A DNA stretch of 64,000 nt from Candidatus Bathyarchaeota archaeon (GTDB taxonomy: Archaea; Thermoproteota; Bathyarchaeia; Bathyarchaeales; Bathycorpusculaceae): assembly GCA_026014485.1 (NCBI GenBank), contig JAOZIE010000020.1, positions 87,221 through 151,220 of the forward strand, written 5' to 3'. Positions within the stretch are counted from its first letter, which is position 1. Each line of letters opens with the position of its first letter. Positions 50,789 to 61,047 of the stretch are shown in pieces. Below the pieces are notes generated by a model. That model searched no databases. It worked only from the letters and a program-made list of their open reading frames with translations, and was not told the origin of the DNA. The translations under genes and the position numbers were made by a program.

Positions 50789-53665
50789 TTAATTTCCCGT
50801 TTTCTTCGGGTTAAGCATTTTCCTCAGGAACTGCCCCGTGAAAGAGTTGGAGTTTTGTGCAACCGCTTCAGGGGTTCCCTGAGACACGACTTCGCCGCCT
50901 GCCTCGCCGCCTTCGGGTCCGAGGTCTATGAGGTAGTCGCAGCTTTTGATTACGTCGAGGTTGTGTTCGATGACGTAGACGGTGTTGCCTTTCTCGACGA
51001 GTCGGTTAAGCACTTTTATGAGGCGCTTTGTGTCGTCAAAGTGCAGCCCCGTCGTCGGTTCATCCAGCATGTAAACCACGTGGCCCGACTTGTTTTTGCT
51101 GAGTTCACGGGTGATTTTGATGCGTTGGCTCTCTCCACCTGACAGTGTGGTGCTGCTCTGTCCTAGTTTGATGTAGCCGAGCCCCACATCCAGCAGTGTC
51201 TGTAGCTTCCGCGACAGGACAGGCATATTCTTAAAGAACTCCGCTGCTTCCTCCACTGTCATGTCCAGCACTTCGGCGATGTTCTTGCCCTTGTAGAGTA
51301 CGCTGAGGGTTTCTTTGTTGTAGCGTTTGCCCTCGCATTCGCTGCACTGCACGTAAACGTCGGGCAGAAAGTTCATTTCTATGCGTAAGACGCCGTCGCC
51401 TTGGCAGGTTTCGCATCTGCCGCCCTTCACGTTGAAGCTGAATCTGCCTGGGTTGTAGCCGCGTGCTCTGGCTTCTTTGGTTGATGCAAAAAGCCGCCTT
51501 ATCTCGTCGAAGAGTTTCGTGTATGTGGCAGGGTTGCTTCGGGGGGTTCTGCCGATGGGGTCTTGGTCGATAACTATGACGTTTCGGACAAAGGACGGCG
51601 ACGTGAGGTATTCGTGTTTGCCGATCTTGTCCACGCGTTCCCCGAACCTCTGCCGCAGCCGAGGCATAACCGTTTGGTTCATAAGCGTGCTTTTGCCTGA
51701 ACCCGAAACGCCTGTGATGCCGCAGAGTACCCCCAGCGGCAAGTTCACGGTAAGGCTTTTGAGGTTGTTCTCTTGTGCACCCGCCAAAACCATGAAGCCC
51801 ACGGGTTTGCGCCTTTCAGCGGGGACCTCAATTTGCAATTCTCCGCTGAGGTATTTGCCTGTTAAGCTTCGTTTATTCTGCATAATCTCCGCTGGAGAAC
51901 CTTCGGCTACTATGTGTCCGCCGTGGACGCCTGCGCCTGGCCCCATATCCACCAGGAAATCTGCGTTCCGAATTGTCTCCTCATCGTGCTCAACGACAAT
52001 TAGCGTGTTGCCTAAATCCCGTAGCCTATGAAGCGTGCTTATGAGTTTGGCGTTGTCGCGTTGGTGTAATCCGATGCTGGGTTCATCCAAAATATAGAGG
52101 ACGCCCATGAGGTTGCTGCCTATCTGCGTGGCCAGCCGAATCCGCTGGGCTTCACCGCCTGAAAGTGTCCGCGCCGCCCGTGAAAGCGACAGGTAACCCA
52201 ACCCAACGTTCTTGAGGAAGCCTAATCGCTCGTTGATTTCCTTGAACACTTGCTTGGCAATTGCCATTTCCTTCTCGTTCAACTGTGAGGGCAGATTCTT
52301 GAAGAACTCGACTGCCTGATCAATCGGCAAATCCGTCACGTCGATGATGCTCCTATCCAAAATCCGCACGGCAAGCACGACGGGCTGGAGCCGTTTTCCG
52401 TTGCAGGTGTTGCATACTCGGCTTTTCATGAATTTCTCGATGTCTTCTTTGCGCCACTCGCTCTCTGTCTGCTTGTATAGCCGCATAGTCTGTGGTATGA
52501 CGCCTTCCCAGCCGTTGCGCATCCACATGTTGGCGCCGTTGGACCAGTTGCCGTTGAGGGGCTCGCGGTCGCCATAGAGTAAAACATTAAGTTGTTGCTC
52601 AGTGAAGTCTTTGATGGGCGTAAACAAATCGAAGCCGTATTTGTCGCCGACCACCATGAGCTGCTGTGCCCGCCAGCTGAGTTCCATTTTACCGTAAACC
52701 GCCAAGGCACCGTTCATGATGGACTTGTTTTTGTCGGGTATGACTAGGTCTTCGGAGACCTCAGTGATTTCGCCCAAGCCGTGGCAGGTTGGGCATGCAC
52801 CCCATGGCGAGTTGAAGCTGAACATGCGGGGCTCAAGGCTTTCAAAAACGATTTCGGGGTGGTTAGGGCAAGCGCCAAACGTGCTGTATATGGTTTCGCC
52901 TGCGAAGCGTTCCAGTTCCCGTTTCTTTTCTGCGTCTGCGTCGGCGGCGTTTATAACAATCATGGTTCCTTTACCCGTCAGCAGCGCCTGCTCCACTGCT
53001 TCAGCGACGCGACTGCGTTCCTCATCGCTAACTGTGACGGTGTCTATGACCGCTTCTATCCAGTGCTTCTCGTAGCGCACCAGTTTCCCCTCGTCCTTGA
53101 CAGATTCAGAGTCGTAGATTTTCTGGTCCACGCGGATTTTGGTGAAACCGTCCTTTTTGAGGTCGTCGAAGACCTGCTCATGGGTGCCCTTCATGCCCCT
53201 GATGACTGGCGCGAGGAAAACCAGCGTTTTGCCTTTTTCTGCCATGATGAGGCTGGCTATGTTTTCGGGGCTCTGTGGCTTAATGCTGCTCCCGCATTTG
53301 GGGCAGTGATGTGTGCCGATGCGGGCGAAAAGCAGGCGGAGGTAATCGTAGATTTCGGTGACGGTTCCGACGGTGGAGCGGGGGTTCTTGCTGGTGCTTT
53401 TTTGCTCAATCGAAATGGCGGGTGATAAGCCGTCGATTGAGTCCACGTCGGGTTTATCCATTAAGCCGAGGAACTGCCGTGCGTAGGCGCTTAGGCTTTC
53501 CACGTAGCGGCGTTGTCCTTCAGCGTAAATCGTGTCAAAGGCGAGGGTGCTTTTGCCTGACCCCGAAAGCCCCGTAATTACGATGAGCTTGTTTCGAGGC
53601 AGCTCCACATCTATGTTTTTGAGGTTATGCTCTCTTGCACCCTTGACAGATATGGAGTCTCTCAT
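50789..53665 (-). CDS. uvrA: Excinuclease ABC subunit A
   Basis: UvrA is the damage-sensing ATPase dimer. Two ABC modules are present: Walker [13 protein letters not shown] near residue 33 and [12 protein letters not shown] near 645, signatures [10 protein letters not shown] and [11 protein letters not shown]. Zinc-binding CxxC sets: CPKC, CPTC...C, and CETCQGDGV...CSEC. 958 residues, full length. Located between uvrB and uvrC on the same strand. Confidence 0.97.
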   Translation of the reverse strand: MRDSISVKGAREHNLKNIDVELPRNKLIVITGLSGSGKSTLAFDTIYAEGQRRYVESLSAYARQFLGLMDKPDVDSIDGLSPAISIEQKSTSKNPRSTVGTVTEIYDYLRLLFARIGTHHCPKCGSSIKPQSPENIASLIMAEKGKTLVFLAPVIRGMKGTHEQVFDDLKKDGFTKIRVDQKIYDSESVKDEGKLVRYEKHWIEAVIDTVTVSDEERSRVAEAVEQALLTGKGTMIVINAADADAEKKRELERFAGETIYSTFGACPNHPEIVFESLEPRMFSFNSPWGACPTCHGLGEITEVSEDLVIPDKNKSIMNGALAVYGKMELSWRAQQLMVVGDKYGFDLFTPIKDFTEQQLNVLLYGDREPLNGNWSNGANMWMRNGWEGVIPQTMRLYKQTESEWRKEDIEKFMKSRVCNTCNGKRLQPVVLAVRILDRSIIDVTDLPIDQAVEFFKNLPSQLNEKEMAIAKQVFKEINERLGFLKNVGLGYLSLSRAARTLSGGEAQRIRLATQIGSNLMGVLYILDEPSIGLHQRDNAKLISTLHRLRDLGNTLIVVEHDEETIRNADFLVDMGPGAGVHGGHIVAEGSPAEIMQNKRSLTGKYLSGELQIEVPAERRKPVGFMVLAGAQENNLKSLTVNLPLGVLCGITGVSGSGKSTLMNQTVMPRLRQRFGERVDKIGKHEYLTSPSFVRNVIVIDQDPIGRTPRSNPATYTKLFDEIRRLFASTKEARARGYNPGRFSFNVKGGRCETCQGDGVLRIEMNFLPDVYVQCSECEGKRYNKETLSVLYKGKNIAEVLDMTVEEAAEFFKNMPVLSRKLQTLLDVGLGYIKLGQSSTTLSGGESQRIKITRELSKNKSGHVVYMLDEPTTGLHFDDTKRLIKVLNRLVEKGNTVYVIEHNLDVIKSCDYLIDLGPEGGEAGGEVVSQGTPEAVAQNSNSFTGQFLRKMLNPKKTGN

Positions 53666-53755
53666 GAACGCAACCTTACTTTCGGGTTCTCTTGGGATTT
53701 AACCCTGTTTCAGAATGCCCCTTTTCAACTTTATTGCACAGATAATGTCATTTTT

Positions 53756-55705
53756 CTATGTTTTCTGCTCAGTTTTCAGCTTCAAAGCCAACGACTTCTC
53801 CAACTCGCGGATGGTGTCCCGTAGCTGAATTGCCTTCTCGAACTCCAGCCGCTCCGCCGCCGCCTTCATTTGCGCGTCAAGCTCAGCAATTCGCCGCCGA
53901 ACATCCGACTTCGCCAAGTGCTTGATGCCCTTTATAGTGCCTTCCTTCTTGGAAACACCTTTCACTATGGTTTTAGGCGTAATACCGTGCACCTTGTTGA
54001 AGCGCATCTGGAATTGACGGCGGTACTTGGTGACTTCCATGGCACGCTTGATTGATTTCGTCTTAACGTCGGCGTACAGGATGACTTTCCCGTTCACGTT
54101 TCGTGCCGCACGCCCGATGGTTTGGATGAGGCTGCGTTCGTCCCGCAGGAACCCCTCTTTATCGGCGTCCAAAATGAAAATGGTAGCCACCTCAGGGATG
54201 TCTAAGCCTTCGCGGAGCAAGTTGATGCCGACAAGTATGTCAAAGTCTCCGACGCGGAGTTGCCGCACCAACTCTATGCGGTCGAGGCTGTCCACTTCGC
54301 TATGCAGATACCTGACGCGGAAACCCTCTTTGACAAGGTAGTCGGTGAGGTCTTCTGCCATCCGCTTCGTTAATGTTGTCACCAGCACGCGGTCGCCCCG
54401 CCCAATGGTTCTGTGCGCCTCAGCCATTAAATGCTGCATCTGCCCCTCAATCGGACGAAGCTCCATCTCGGGGTCCAAAAGCCCAGTTGGCCGCGTAATC
54501 AACTCAACGGGGGCACCGCTTTTTTCCAGTTCGTACTCTGCTGGCGTTGCCGACACGAAGAGGGTTTTGCCCATTTTCCGCTGGAACTCCTCGAATTTGA
54601 GGGGTCGGTTGTCGATGGCGCTGGGCAGGCGGAATCCGAAGTCGACAAGGTTCTTTTTTCGGGCGTAGTCGCCGTTGTACATGGCGCGTGCCTGCGGGAT
54701 GGTTTGGTGGCTCTCATCGATTATGAGTAGGTAGTCCTTGGGGAAGTAATCCATAAGCGTAAACGGGGGATCCCCTGTGTTGCGCCCGTCGAAGTGGCGG
54801 CTGTAGTTTTCCATCCCCGAGCAGAAGCCTACCTCCCGAATCATCTCCAAATCGTAGTTGGTTCGTTGTTTAAGCCGCTGCGCCTCCAACGGCGGAAGTT
54901 CAGGTAACCGCCGCTCAAGCTCCTCCTCTATCTGTCGAAGAGCCCGCTTCTGCTTCTCCTCAGGAACCACGTATTGCCTCGCAGGGTAAAGCGTAACTGC
55001 GTCAAGGGCAACTTTTGTGTCACCCGTTACATGGTTAACTTCCTTGATTTTCCGCACGGAGCCACCTTCAAGCTCTACACGGAGAATGTCATCCTCGTAA
55101 GCGGGAATCACGTCGACCACATCGCCGCGGACGCGGAATCGTCCTGGCTCCAGCACCAGGTCGTTGCGTTCGTACTGCATATCCACCAACGCGTTTATGA
55201 GTCTCTGCCGAGCCAACGGTTTACCCACCTTTAGGTCAACCGCGAGGTTGCGGAAGTCGTCGGGGTTGCCCAAGCTGTAGATGCAGCTTATGCTGGCGAC
55301 GATTATGGTGTCGTTTCGGCTGACGATGCTGCTGACGGCGTGCATGCGCATCTTCTCTATTTGCTCGTTGACATCAGAGTCTTTTTCTATGTACATGTCC
55401 TGCGCGGGTAAGTATGACTCAGGCTGGTAGTAGTCGTAGAAGCTGATGAAGTACTCGACGCGGTTGTGGGGAAAAAGTTCCTTGAGCTCCGCGTACAGTT
55501 GAGCCGCCAATGTCTTGTTATGTGCGATAATCAGGGTTGGCTTCTGGAGGCGGTTGATGACGTTTGCCATCACAAAGGTTTTTCCAGAGCCTGTGATGCC
55601 CAGAAGCGTCTGTTTATCCTTCGCCGAAAAGTTCTTCACTATCTCTTCAACGGCTTTTTCCTGCCCAGGCGAAGTCTGGAATGGCGCGGTCAACTGAAAT
55701 TGCAT
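53756..55705 (-). CDS. uvrB: Excinuclease ABC subunit B
   Basis: UvrB is the helicase-like subunit that verifies damage and recruits UvrC. Walker A GITGSGKTF near residue 38, the beta-hairpin region (YYQPESYLPAQDMYIEKD), DESHQT for motif II, and a C-terminal UVR helix that docks UvrC are all present. 649 residues from MQFQLTAPF; the 23 extra upstream residues of the longer frame are not conserved. First gene of the operon. Confidence 0.97.
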   Translation of the reverse strand: MQFQLTAPFQTSPGQEKAVEEIVKNFSAKDKQTLLGITGSGKTFVMANVINRLQKPTLIIAHNKTLAAQLYAELKELFPHNRVEYFISFYDYYQPESYLPAQDMYIEKDSDVNEQIEKMRMHAVSSIVSRNDTIIVASISCIYSLGNPDDFRNLAVDLKVGKPLARQRLINALVDMQYERNDLVLEPGRFRVRGDVVDVIPAYEDDILRVELEGGSVRKIKEVNHVTGDTKVALDAVTLYPARQYVVPEEKQKRALRQIEEELERRLPELPPLEAQRLKQRTNYDLEMIREVGFCSGMENYSRHFDGRNTGDPPFTLMDYFPKDYLLIIDESHQTIPQARAMYNGDYARKKNLVDFGFRLPSAIDNRPLKFEEFQRKMGKTLFVSATPAEYELEKSGAPVELITRPTGLLDPEMELRPIEGQMQHLMAEAHRTIGRGDRVLVTTLTKRMAEDLTDYLVKEGFRVRYLHSEVDSLDRIELVRQLRVGDFDILVGINLLREGLDIPEVATIFILDADKEGFLRDERSLIQTIGRAARNVNGKVILYADVKTKSIKRAMEVTKYRRQFQMRFNKVHGITPKTIVKGVSKKEGTIKGIKHLAKSDVRRRIAELDAQMKAAAERLEFEKAIQLRDTIRELEKSLALKLKTEQKT

Positions 55706-55857
55706 CAGGGTTCTCCGTGGATAACAAGTTAGGCTATTGACAAAGTTTTTTTGGTGTAAAAGGTTTTTCGGCACAAAAATCTCAATTTACTCGTGATTAC
55801 GGGGCTGCTGGATGATTTGTTTTAATACTTCTAATGTTAAAGTGAAATTGAAATCTG

Positions 55858-56727
55858 ATGATAGGCATTGTCTTGGCTTTGCTTTCTGCTGCGGCTTCAG
55901 GTTTATCTGTCATCTTGGTTAGACGGAACTCTGCCACCTCAAACGCCTTCAATGTCAGCTTAGTCATCACGGTGGTGGGCATGGTTATCCTCTGGCCACT
56001 TGCCATCGCCTTGAATGGCTTTGACGAAATCACCCTGACCGGTTTTGTGTTCTTCGCCGTGAGTGGGGTGCTCTCGCCCGGAATCATCAGGCTCCTGTAC
56101 TATCAGGGCTTAAGGAAGTTGGGTGCATCCGTTAACTCCAGCGTGTACGCTGCTTACCCGCTGTACAGTGCGCTGCTTGCTGTTCTGCTTCTCGGTGAGT
56201 CTTTGTCAACTTCGAACATTTTAGGTATCGTTGTGATTTTAGTAGGCATAGTAGTCGCGGACCTAAGCATCAGCCGACCCAAAGGTCAAGGCGTTGTGGG
56301 GAGAAAAAACCTGATATTTCCCATACTCGCAGGCGTAACCTTTGGCGTTTCCCACATCATCAGGAAATACGCTTTGAACCTGAGCAACACACCTGTTCTG
56401 GGCGTTTCCATAGCTTACGCGTTTTCTTTTCTACCGTTCATGCTAATGCTGCTCTCTTCAGATACAACGCGGAAGGGGTTGGCTTTGACGCAGAATTTTC
56501 GTTGGTTCTGGGCGGCAGGTGTCGGTCAAGCAGCGGCGTGGCTGCTGGCTTTCTACGCGTTCAGTTTTGATCAGGTTTCAATCGTGACGCCCCTGATTTC
56601 GATTGAGCCGCTGTTTGTAGTTTCCTACGCGTTTTTGTACATGAAGAAACTGGAGTATGTGTCGCCTAAGCTTTTCGTGAGCATCGCCCTAACTGTTGTT
56701 GGGGTAGCACTTGTTATGTTAGGGTGA
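55858..56727 (+). CDS. EamA/DMT-family transporter
   Basis: A 289-residue membrane protein with ten hydrophobic helices in two halves. The EamA pattern YQGLRKLGASVNSSVYAAYPLYSALLAVLLLGE is clear. Substrate unknown. TTTTAATACTT about 40 bases upstream is TATA-like, giving a short leader. Divergent from uvrB. Confidence 0.88.
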   Translation: MIGIVLALLSAAASGLSVILVRRNSATSNAFNVSLVITVVGMVILWPLAIALNGFDEITLTGFVFFAVSGVLSPGIIRLLYYQGLRKLGASVNSSVYAAYPLYSALLAVLLLGESLSTSNILGIVVILVGIVVADLSISRPKGQGVVGRKNLIFPILAGVTFGVSHIIRKYALNLSNTPVLGVSIAYAFSFLPFMLMLLSSDTTRKGLALTQNFRWFWAAGVGQAAAWLLAFYAFSFDQVSIVTPLISIEPLFVVSYAFLYMKKLEYVSPKLFVSIALTVVGVALVMLG

Positions 56728-56990
56728 AATGTCACGCCGTAAGGCGCAATTTACCCTGAGTACCAAGCCGTTGCGGGATTACCTGAACCGTTGAATTGGC
56801 GCACGGTTTTTTTGGATGCTCCAACTTCGTTTTCAAACGGCTGTTTCTTTATATTCAATGTTGTTTTCCCTTGACAGAAAATATATATGTGGTTAGCTAT
56901 ACCAATTGCTCAGTAGTTAACTAAACGAAAGCAAGTTTACTGGCTTTGGAACAGCCTCTAACTTACGCTTATTACTTCGGAGTTGTCGTT

Positions 56991-58325
56991 ATGAAAACTG
57001 AACAAACAAAAAAACCTGCCAGTCGTCAACAACTTGTCAAAAAAACCGCAATCAAACACATTTTAGATAGCAACTGGAGAGATTATCATTGGCAACTGGA
57101 AAACGCAATCAGAACAATAGGTGCCTTTGAAAAATTAACTGGAATCACTTTTTCTGAAGAGGAACGCAAAGAACTCGAGGAAACCATGAATAAATTTCCT
57201 ATGAGTATAACTCCCTATTATGCTTCTTTGATAGACCGGGAAAACTACCGTAATGACCCTATTTTTAAGCAGTCTTTTCCGAATCCTGCTGAACTTACAA
57301 TTTCCAAATATGACATGACTGACCCTCTACATGAAGATAAAGATAGCCCAGTTCAGGGCATCACCCACCGCTACCCCGACCGCGTGCTCTTCTTGGTCAG
57401 TAACCGCTGCTCAATGTACTGCAGGCACTGCACGCGAAAACGCAAAGTCGGTGACCCCGACCACATCCCTTCAAAGAAACAGATCGAGGCAGGTCTTAAT
57501 TATATTAGGGAAAATCGGCAGGTTCGGGATGTGTTGCTTTCAGGCGGTGACCCCTTCTTGCTGCCTGATGCATATCTAGATTGGATACTCACTGAATTAA
57601 GGAAGATTCCGCATGTTGAAGTGGTTCGAATCGGCACGCGGACGCCTGTTGTTTTGCCCTACAGAATAACCGACAGACTCGTGAACATGCTGAAAAAGCA
57701 TCATCCTTTGTGGCTGAACACGCATTTTAATCATCCGCGGGAGCTTACACATTCGGCTCAGGAAGCGCTACGAAAACTGGCCGACGCGGGGATTCCTCTG
57801 GGGAACCAGTCGGTGCTGCTTGCTGGCGTAAATGACTGCCCCCAAATCATAAAAAAACTTAACCAAAAGCTTGTCCAAAACAGGGTGCGCCCCTACTATC
57901 TGTTTCAATGTGACCTCTCTGAAGGGCTTAGCCATTTCCGGACCCCTGTTGGAAAGGGCATCGAAATCATCGAGAGTCTCGTGGGTCACACAAGCGGGTT
58001 CGCCGTGCCAACTTACGTTATTGATGCGCCGGGCGGAGGCGGAAAAATCCCCGTTATGCCCAACTATATTATCTCGTGGTCAACCAACAAGGTAGTTCTA
58101 CGAAACTACGAGGGCGTAATCACCACCTACAAGGAGCCCGACAGCTACGAACCAATTTTCTGTGACCGAAACTGCAAAGAATGCGTTCTGCAACTAAAGC
58201 TAGACGAAGCAGAAGAGCGGCCACCGATAGGCGTTGAGAAGTTGCTGGGTGACTCCGACGATGCCATATCGCTTATACCGCACGGAAATAAACGACTGAA
58301 GCGGAGAGAAAAAAAGGCTTCTTAG
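56991..58325 (+). CDS. ablA: Lysine 2,3-aminomutase
   Basis: A radical SAM, PLP-dependent enzyme that converts L-lysine to beta-lysine. The cluster motif is C140-x3-C144-x2-C147 (CSMYCRHC). The PLP lysine is in DAPGGGGK. The two Asp that bind the substrate amino group in Clostridium KamA are present (CDLSEG and VIDAPGG), which argues against glutamate 2,3-aminomutase. 444 residues from the ATG; a TTG start upstream would add 15 residues. TATA box AAATATATATG at about 56879-56889. The acetyltransferase gene follows after 11 bases, so the product is probably acetylated. Confidence 0.9.
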   Translation: MKTEQTKKPASRQQLVKKTAIKHILDSNWRDYHWQLENAIRTIGAFEKLTGITFSEEERKELEETMNKFPMSITPYYASLIDRENYRNDPIFKQSFPNPAELTISKYDMTDPLHEDKDSPVQGITHRYPDRVLFLVSNRCSMYCRHCTRKRKVGDPDHIPSKKQIEAGLNYIRENRQVRDVLLSGGDPFLLPDAYLDWILTELRKIPHVEVVRIGTRTPVVLPYRITDRLVNMLKKHHPLWLNTHFNHPRELTHSAQEALRKLADAGIPLGNQSVLLAGVNDCPQIIKKLNQKLVQNRVRPYYLFQCDLSEGLSHFRTPVGKGIEIIESLVGHTSGFAVPTYVIDAPGGGGKIPVMPNYIISWSTNKVVLRNYEGVITTYKEPDSYEPIFCDRNCKECVLQLKLDEAEERPPIGVEKLLGDSDDAISLIPHGNKRLKRREKKAS

Positions 58326-58336
58326 TGTTTTGAAAA

Positions 58337-58846
58337 ATGCAGTTCAAAATAAGAAAGGTGACGGTTGAAGACATAAAAGAAGTGTACAGGCTTCTTGTGG
58401 CAAACAAACCCCTAGTTGGGTTAAACAGCCGATACACCTATTTTCTCCTCGCCAGAGACTTCTCAGACACCTGCATCGTCGCCGAGCACGACGGCGAAAT
58501 AGTCGCTTTTTCATCAGGATATGTCCCACCCAAGAGACAGGGCACTTTTTTCAACTGGGAAACCGTTGTCCACCCAAAACACCGCGGCAATGGGCTCCAA
58601 AAACTTTTGCTGTTGCAGCAAATCAAAATGGCCAACGCTACGTATCTTGAAGCTACCGTGAACCCCTCCAACGAAGCATCCAAAAGAAGCTTCACCAAAC
58701 TCGCCAAAATGCTAAACACCAAATGTGAAACTAAAATGCTTTTCAGCGAGGAAGACTTCGAAAACGATGGACATGAAGCCGAAGTGCTATATCGGATTGG
58801 CCCAATTTCTAAAACTGAGTTAGACAGGCAATTGGCCTCTTTTTAG
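58337..58846 (+). CDS. EctA-like GNAT acetyltransferase, probable beta-lysine N-acetyltransferase
   Basis: A 169-residue GNAT enzyme that resembles diaminobutyrate acetyltransferase EctA along its length: LNSRYTYFLLARDFSDTC, VAEHDGEIVAFSSGY, FFNWETVVHPKHRGNGLQ (CoA-binding), EATVNPSNEASKRSF, HEAEVLYRIGP. No ectB or ectC lies nearby. Standing right behind lysine 2,3-aminomutase, it most likely acetylates the terminal amino group of beta-lysine to give the osmolyte N-acetyl-beta-lysine, in place of the larger AblB enzyme. Similarity is read from the sequence; substrate is inferred. Confidence 0.75.
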   Translation: MQFKIRKVTVEDIKEVYRLLVANKPLVGLNSRYTYFLLARDFSDTCIVAEHDGEIVAFSSGYVPPKRQGTFFNWETVVHPKHRGNGLQKLLLLQQIKMANATYLEATVNPSNEASKRSFTKLAKMLNTKCETKMLFSEEDFENDGHEAEVLYRIGPISKTELDRQLASF

Positions 58847-58880
58847 CGGTATCACGTTTTATATCCCACCCGCGGATGGG

Positions 58881-59645
58881 TTAACGGGAAATTATTGCTG
58901 CCAGTGCAAGGGTTACTGCGACGAAAGGCAGCAACGCCAGCGGGCTGAAACCGAAAGCTGCTCCCACAAGGAAACAGCAAACGGCGCTTAAAACCAATGC
59001 TGACACGGTTAGATAGCTGCCTTTTCTGCTGCCTCTTTTGACTGGTTCTTTGGACAATATGTCGCGGTAGAGCAGCTTACGGTTACGCACGAAGTTGTAA
59101 GTCAACGCCAACAGAATTGACCCCACAATAACCACCCATAACGCGTTGGTTACAGCTATAATCGCCGCTGTCGGCATGAAGGGCGTGAATCCTAACCAGT
59201 AAAGCCCCAGCCAATGGTGAGTCCACACAAAACGCAGACCAAAACCGATATGCCCACAAACAAAAGTAGCTTTTTGACATTTCGCAGGTCAGGTTCCTCC
59301 GAGGTCAACGCAGTCCACAGCTTAAAAGGCATGTAGCCGATGATGAGGTTTCCGAAAAAACCAAAGAAACTTTGATGCGTCCAGATGAGCCTCAACGATG
59401 TCCCGCAAGACGTTGCCTACGGCGTCACCCCACCCCGCGGCTGGACCAAACAAGAAGGAAAAAGCAACGGGGATACCGACGCCGACGCGCCCAAAATCCG
59501 CGTAACCGCCAAAAGCTGTGAGTCCATGAAACGGGAAAATAGAGCCAACATACAAGAGAGCAGTTAAAGCGGTGAGCGCTATCATTTTCGGGCTCTTCCA
59601 CATCGAAAGTAAATCCCACATGTCAATCGCCTCCAAGAACATCAT
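58881..59645 (-). pseudogene. Frameshifted ECF-type transporter S component
   Basis: Three overlapping minus-strand frames spell one membrane protein: PFHGLTAFGGYADFGRVGVGIPVAFSFLFGPAAGWGDAVGN (first frame), FFGFFGNLIIGYMPFKLW and ISVLVCVLCGLTIGWG (second) and LGFTPFMPTAAIIAVTNALW (back in the first). The switches fall near 59395 and 59220 and cancel each other, so only about 60 codons are out of frame. The design resembles ECF substrate-binding (S) components such as the QueT-like group. Either a decaying gene or two sequencing errors; homopolymer CGAAAAAACC lies close to the first switch. Confidence 0.55.
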
Positions 59646-59724
59646 AAATGAGGCTTAAAAAATTGACCACGCCGTCGCTTTGTGTTGCTCATGTATTTAC
59701 TGTCTCTTCTTAGTGTCCGAGTTT

Positions 59725-60429
59725 CTATGTTTTGATATTGCGGTATCTGACGACCTTTAAGTTTTTGAGGTGTTTTTCGTTTTTCTGGGCATATTGAGTA
59801 ATCTGAAGCCAAGTTTTCCAACTGAAATCCCATTTGCTTTGTCCAATTCTTTTCCTGCATGGAATGGGTATTTCAGCTACATTCATTCTCTTTTTTGCCA
59901 TTTCCACTTCCATCTCAGTTTCTATGAAAAAGTTGCTTGACTTCAAATCCAGTTTTTCCCAGATGCTTCTTTTCATTACTCTCATGCCTGTTATGGGTTC
60001 AGTGGTCTCAAACTTGCCGTAATAGAACTTTTTGAACAAAAAGGGAAACAACTGATAATGAAGAAAAGTGTGCACTGAATCCGTAGACCCCTCTCTGTTC
60101 AAGAGTCTGGATGCAACTACAACATCATATTTTTTAGCTAGCCTTTGCATCGTAGGTAAATACTTCGGTGGATAAGTTCCATCAGCATCTAAGAATGCAA
60201 TGAACTCGCCTTTTGAATTCTTGACTCCTGTAGCCATGGCAATGCCCTTACCCATCCGCTTCTCAATAACTATCTCAGCACCCAACCTTTTCGCGTTTTC
60301 AATGGTCTTGTCGGTTGAGAGACCATCTACAACCAGAACTTCCTTTTCAATGTTCAACTTGTTAATTTCACTTAACGTCTCTAAAATGCCGTCTTCCTCG
60401 TTCAAGGTGGGAAGTATTATGCTAAGCAT
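59725..60429 (-). CDS. GT2-family glycosyltransferase, dolichyl-phosphate mannose synthase-like
   Basis: A 234-residue GT-A fold enzyme: LPTLNEEDGI at the N terminus, VVDGLSTDKT, the metal-binding FLDADGTYPP and the GMRVMKRSIWEKL segment with acceptor-site region. No membrane helices, like the soluble DPMS class. It would transfer a sugar from a nucleotide sugar to a lipid carrier for glycoprotein or glycolipid synthesis. It stands alone. Base composition is more AT-rich than its neighbours. Confidence 0.82.
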   Translation of the reverse strand: MLSIILPTLNEEDGILETLSEINKLNIEKEVLVVDGLSTDKTIENAKRLGAEIVIEKRMGKGIAMATGVKNSKGEFIAFLDADGTYPPKYLPTMQRLAKKYDVVVASRLLNREGSTDSVHTFLHYQLFPFLFKKFYYGKFETTEPITGMRVMKRSIWEKLDLKSSNFFIETEMEVEMAKKRMNVAEIPIPCRKRIGQSKWDFSWKTWLQITQYAQKNEKHLKNLKVVRYRNIKT

Positions 60430-60808
60430 CAGTTTTACCGCGTTGAGATAGTGACTGGAATTAGTTAACCGTGCCGCTTAATAAAGAACGCGAGTTAATT
60501 CCAGAATGCCTCAGCACGATCTAAGTAAATTAACGAAAAAGCTCGGCTGGTAAATAGCCGATTTGCCAGTTTTTCTACGCTGTTTGTTCATTCCCACAAA
60601 ATGTTTGTCCACCGTAATCCCTTCTCTCTTCAACCAAGTTAGTCAACTTAGTTTTTAATCTTTAGGAAAACAACATGTTACTTCAAAGACACCTTGCTTT
60701 AGAGGTAGTTTCTCCAACGTTTTTGAACAAAAAATCAACAAATTGACCCCCTTGAGGCGATAGGTAAAATTATATCTGATGGCTTTCACTATGAAGCGAC
60801 CGCATGTT
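60430..60808. other. Intergenic region before the tRNA gene
   Basis: No gene. The stem TCGGCT/AGCCGA (60543-60548 and 60556-60561) followed shortly by CAGTTTTTC looks like a hairpin terminator, but no plus-strand gene ends there. The frame reading over the tRNA on the minus strand is a shadow. Confidence 0.5.
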
Positions 60809-60905
60809 GGGTCCGTGGCGCAGTACGGATAGCGCGTCAGCCTTCTAACACCCGCTTCGGGTGGGAGACAGCTGAAAGTCATGGGTTCAAATCCCATCGG
60901 ACCCG
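60809..60905 (+). tRNA. tRNA-Arg (anticodon TCT) with a 22-base intron
   Basis: Acceptor GGGTCCG pairs with CGGACCC (60898-60904); D stem GCGC/GCGC; anticodon stem TCAGC/GCTGA (60837-60841 and 60871-60875); T stem ATGGG/CCCAT. The anticodon TCT is 60844-60846. Removing 60848-60869 restores a 7-base loop, which puts the intron between positions 37 and 38, the canonical archaeal site. CCA is encoded (60906-60908). The intron itself can form a CACCCG/CGGGTG stem. Confidence 0.93.
60848..60869 (+). other. tRNA-Arg intron (canonical 37/38 position)
   Basis: A 22-base insertion with a small internal stem CACCCG/CGGGTG around CTT. Its removal needs a splicing endonuclease such as the EndA type encoded at 46319. 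Confidence 0.85.
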
Positions 60906-61047
60906 CCAAACTTAACCACAGTGTTTTCTTTGCACAACATTCGCTTGCGGAAAGATAAAACCTGCTCAGCGCCCAATTTGCGCCCTAAAAATGAAAGACG
61001 GTTTAGTGGTTGGTAAAGAAAATGTAGCTGCCCTTTTTGGTTTGGAG

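Noticed and set aside
52781-53425. Long plus-strand reading frame of about 210 codons antisense to uvrA
   Set aside because: Shadow of a full-length uvrA; the translation is rich in C, F and V without domain features.
56991-58325. Reading the aminomutase as glutamate 2,3-aminomutase
   Set aside because: Both substrate-binding Asp residues typical of lysine 2,3-aminomutase are present.
60543-60575. Hairpin TCGGCT/AGCCGA with T tract as an intrinsic terminator
   Set aside because: No gene ends upstream of it on the plus strand, and archaeal terminators seldom need a hairpin; kept only as a remark.
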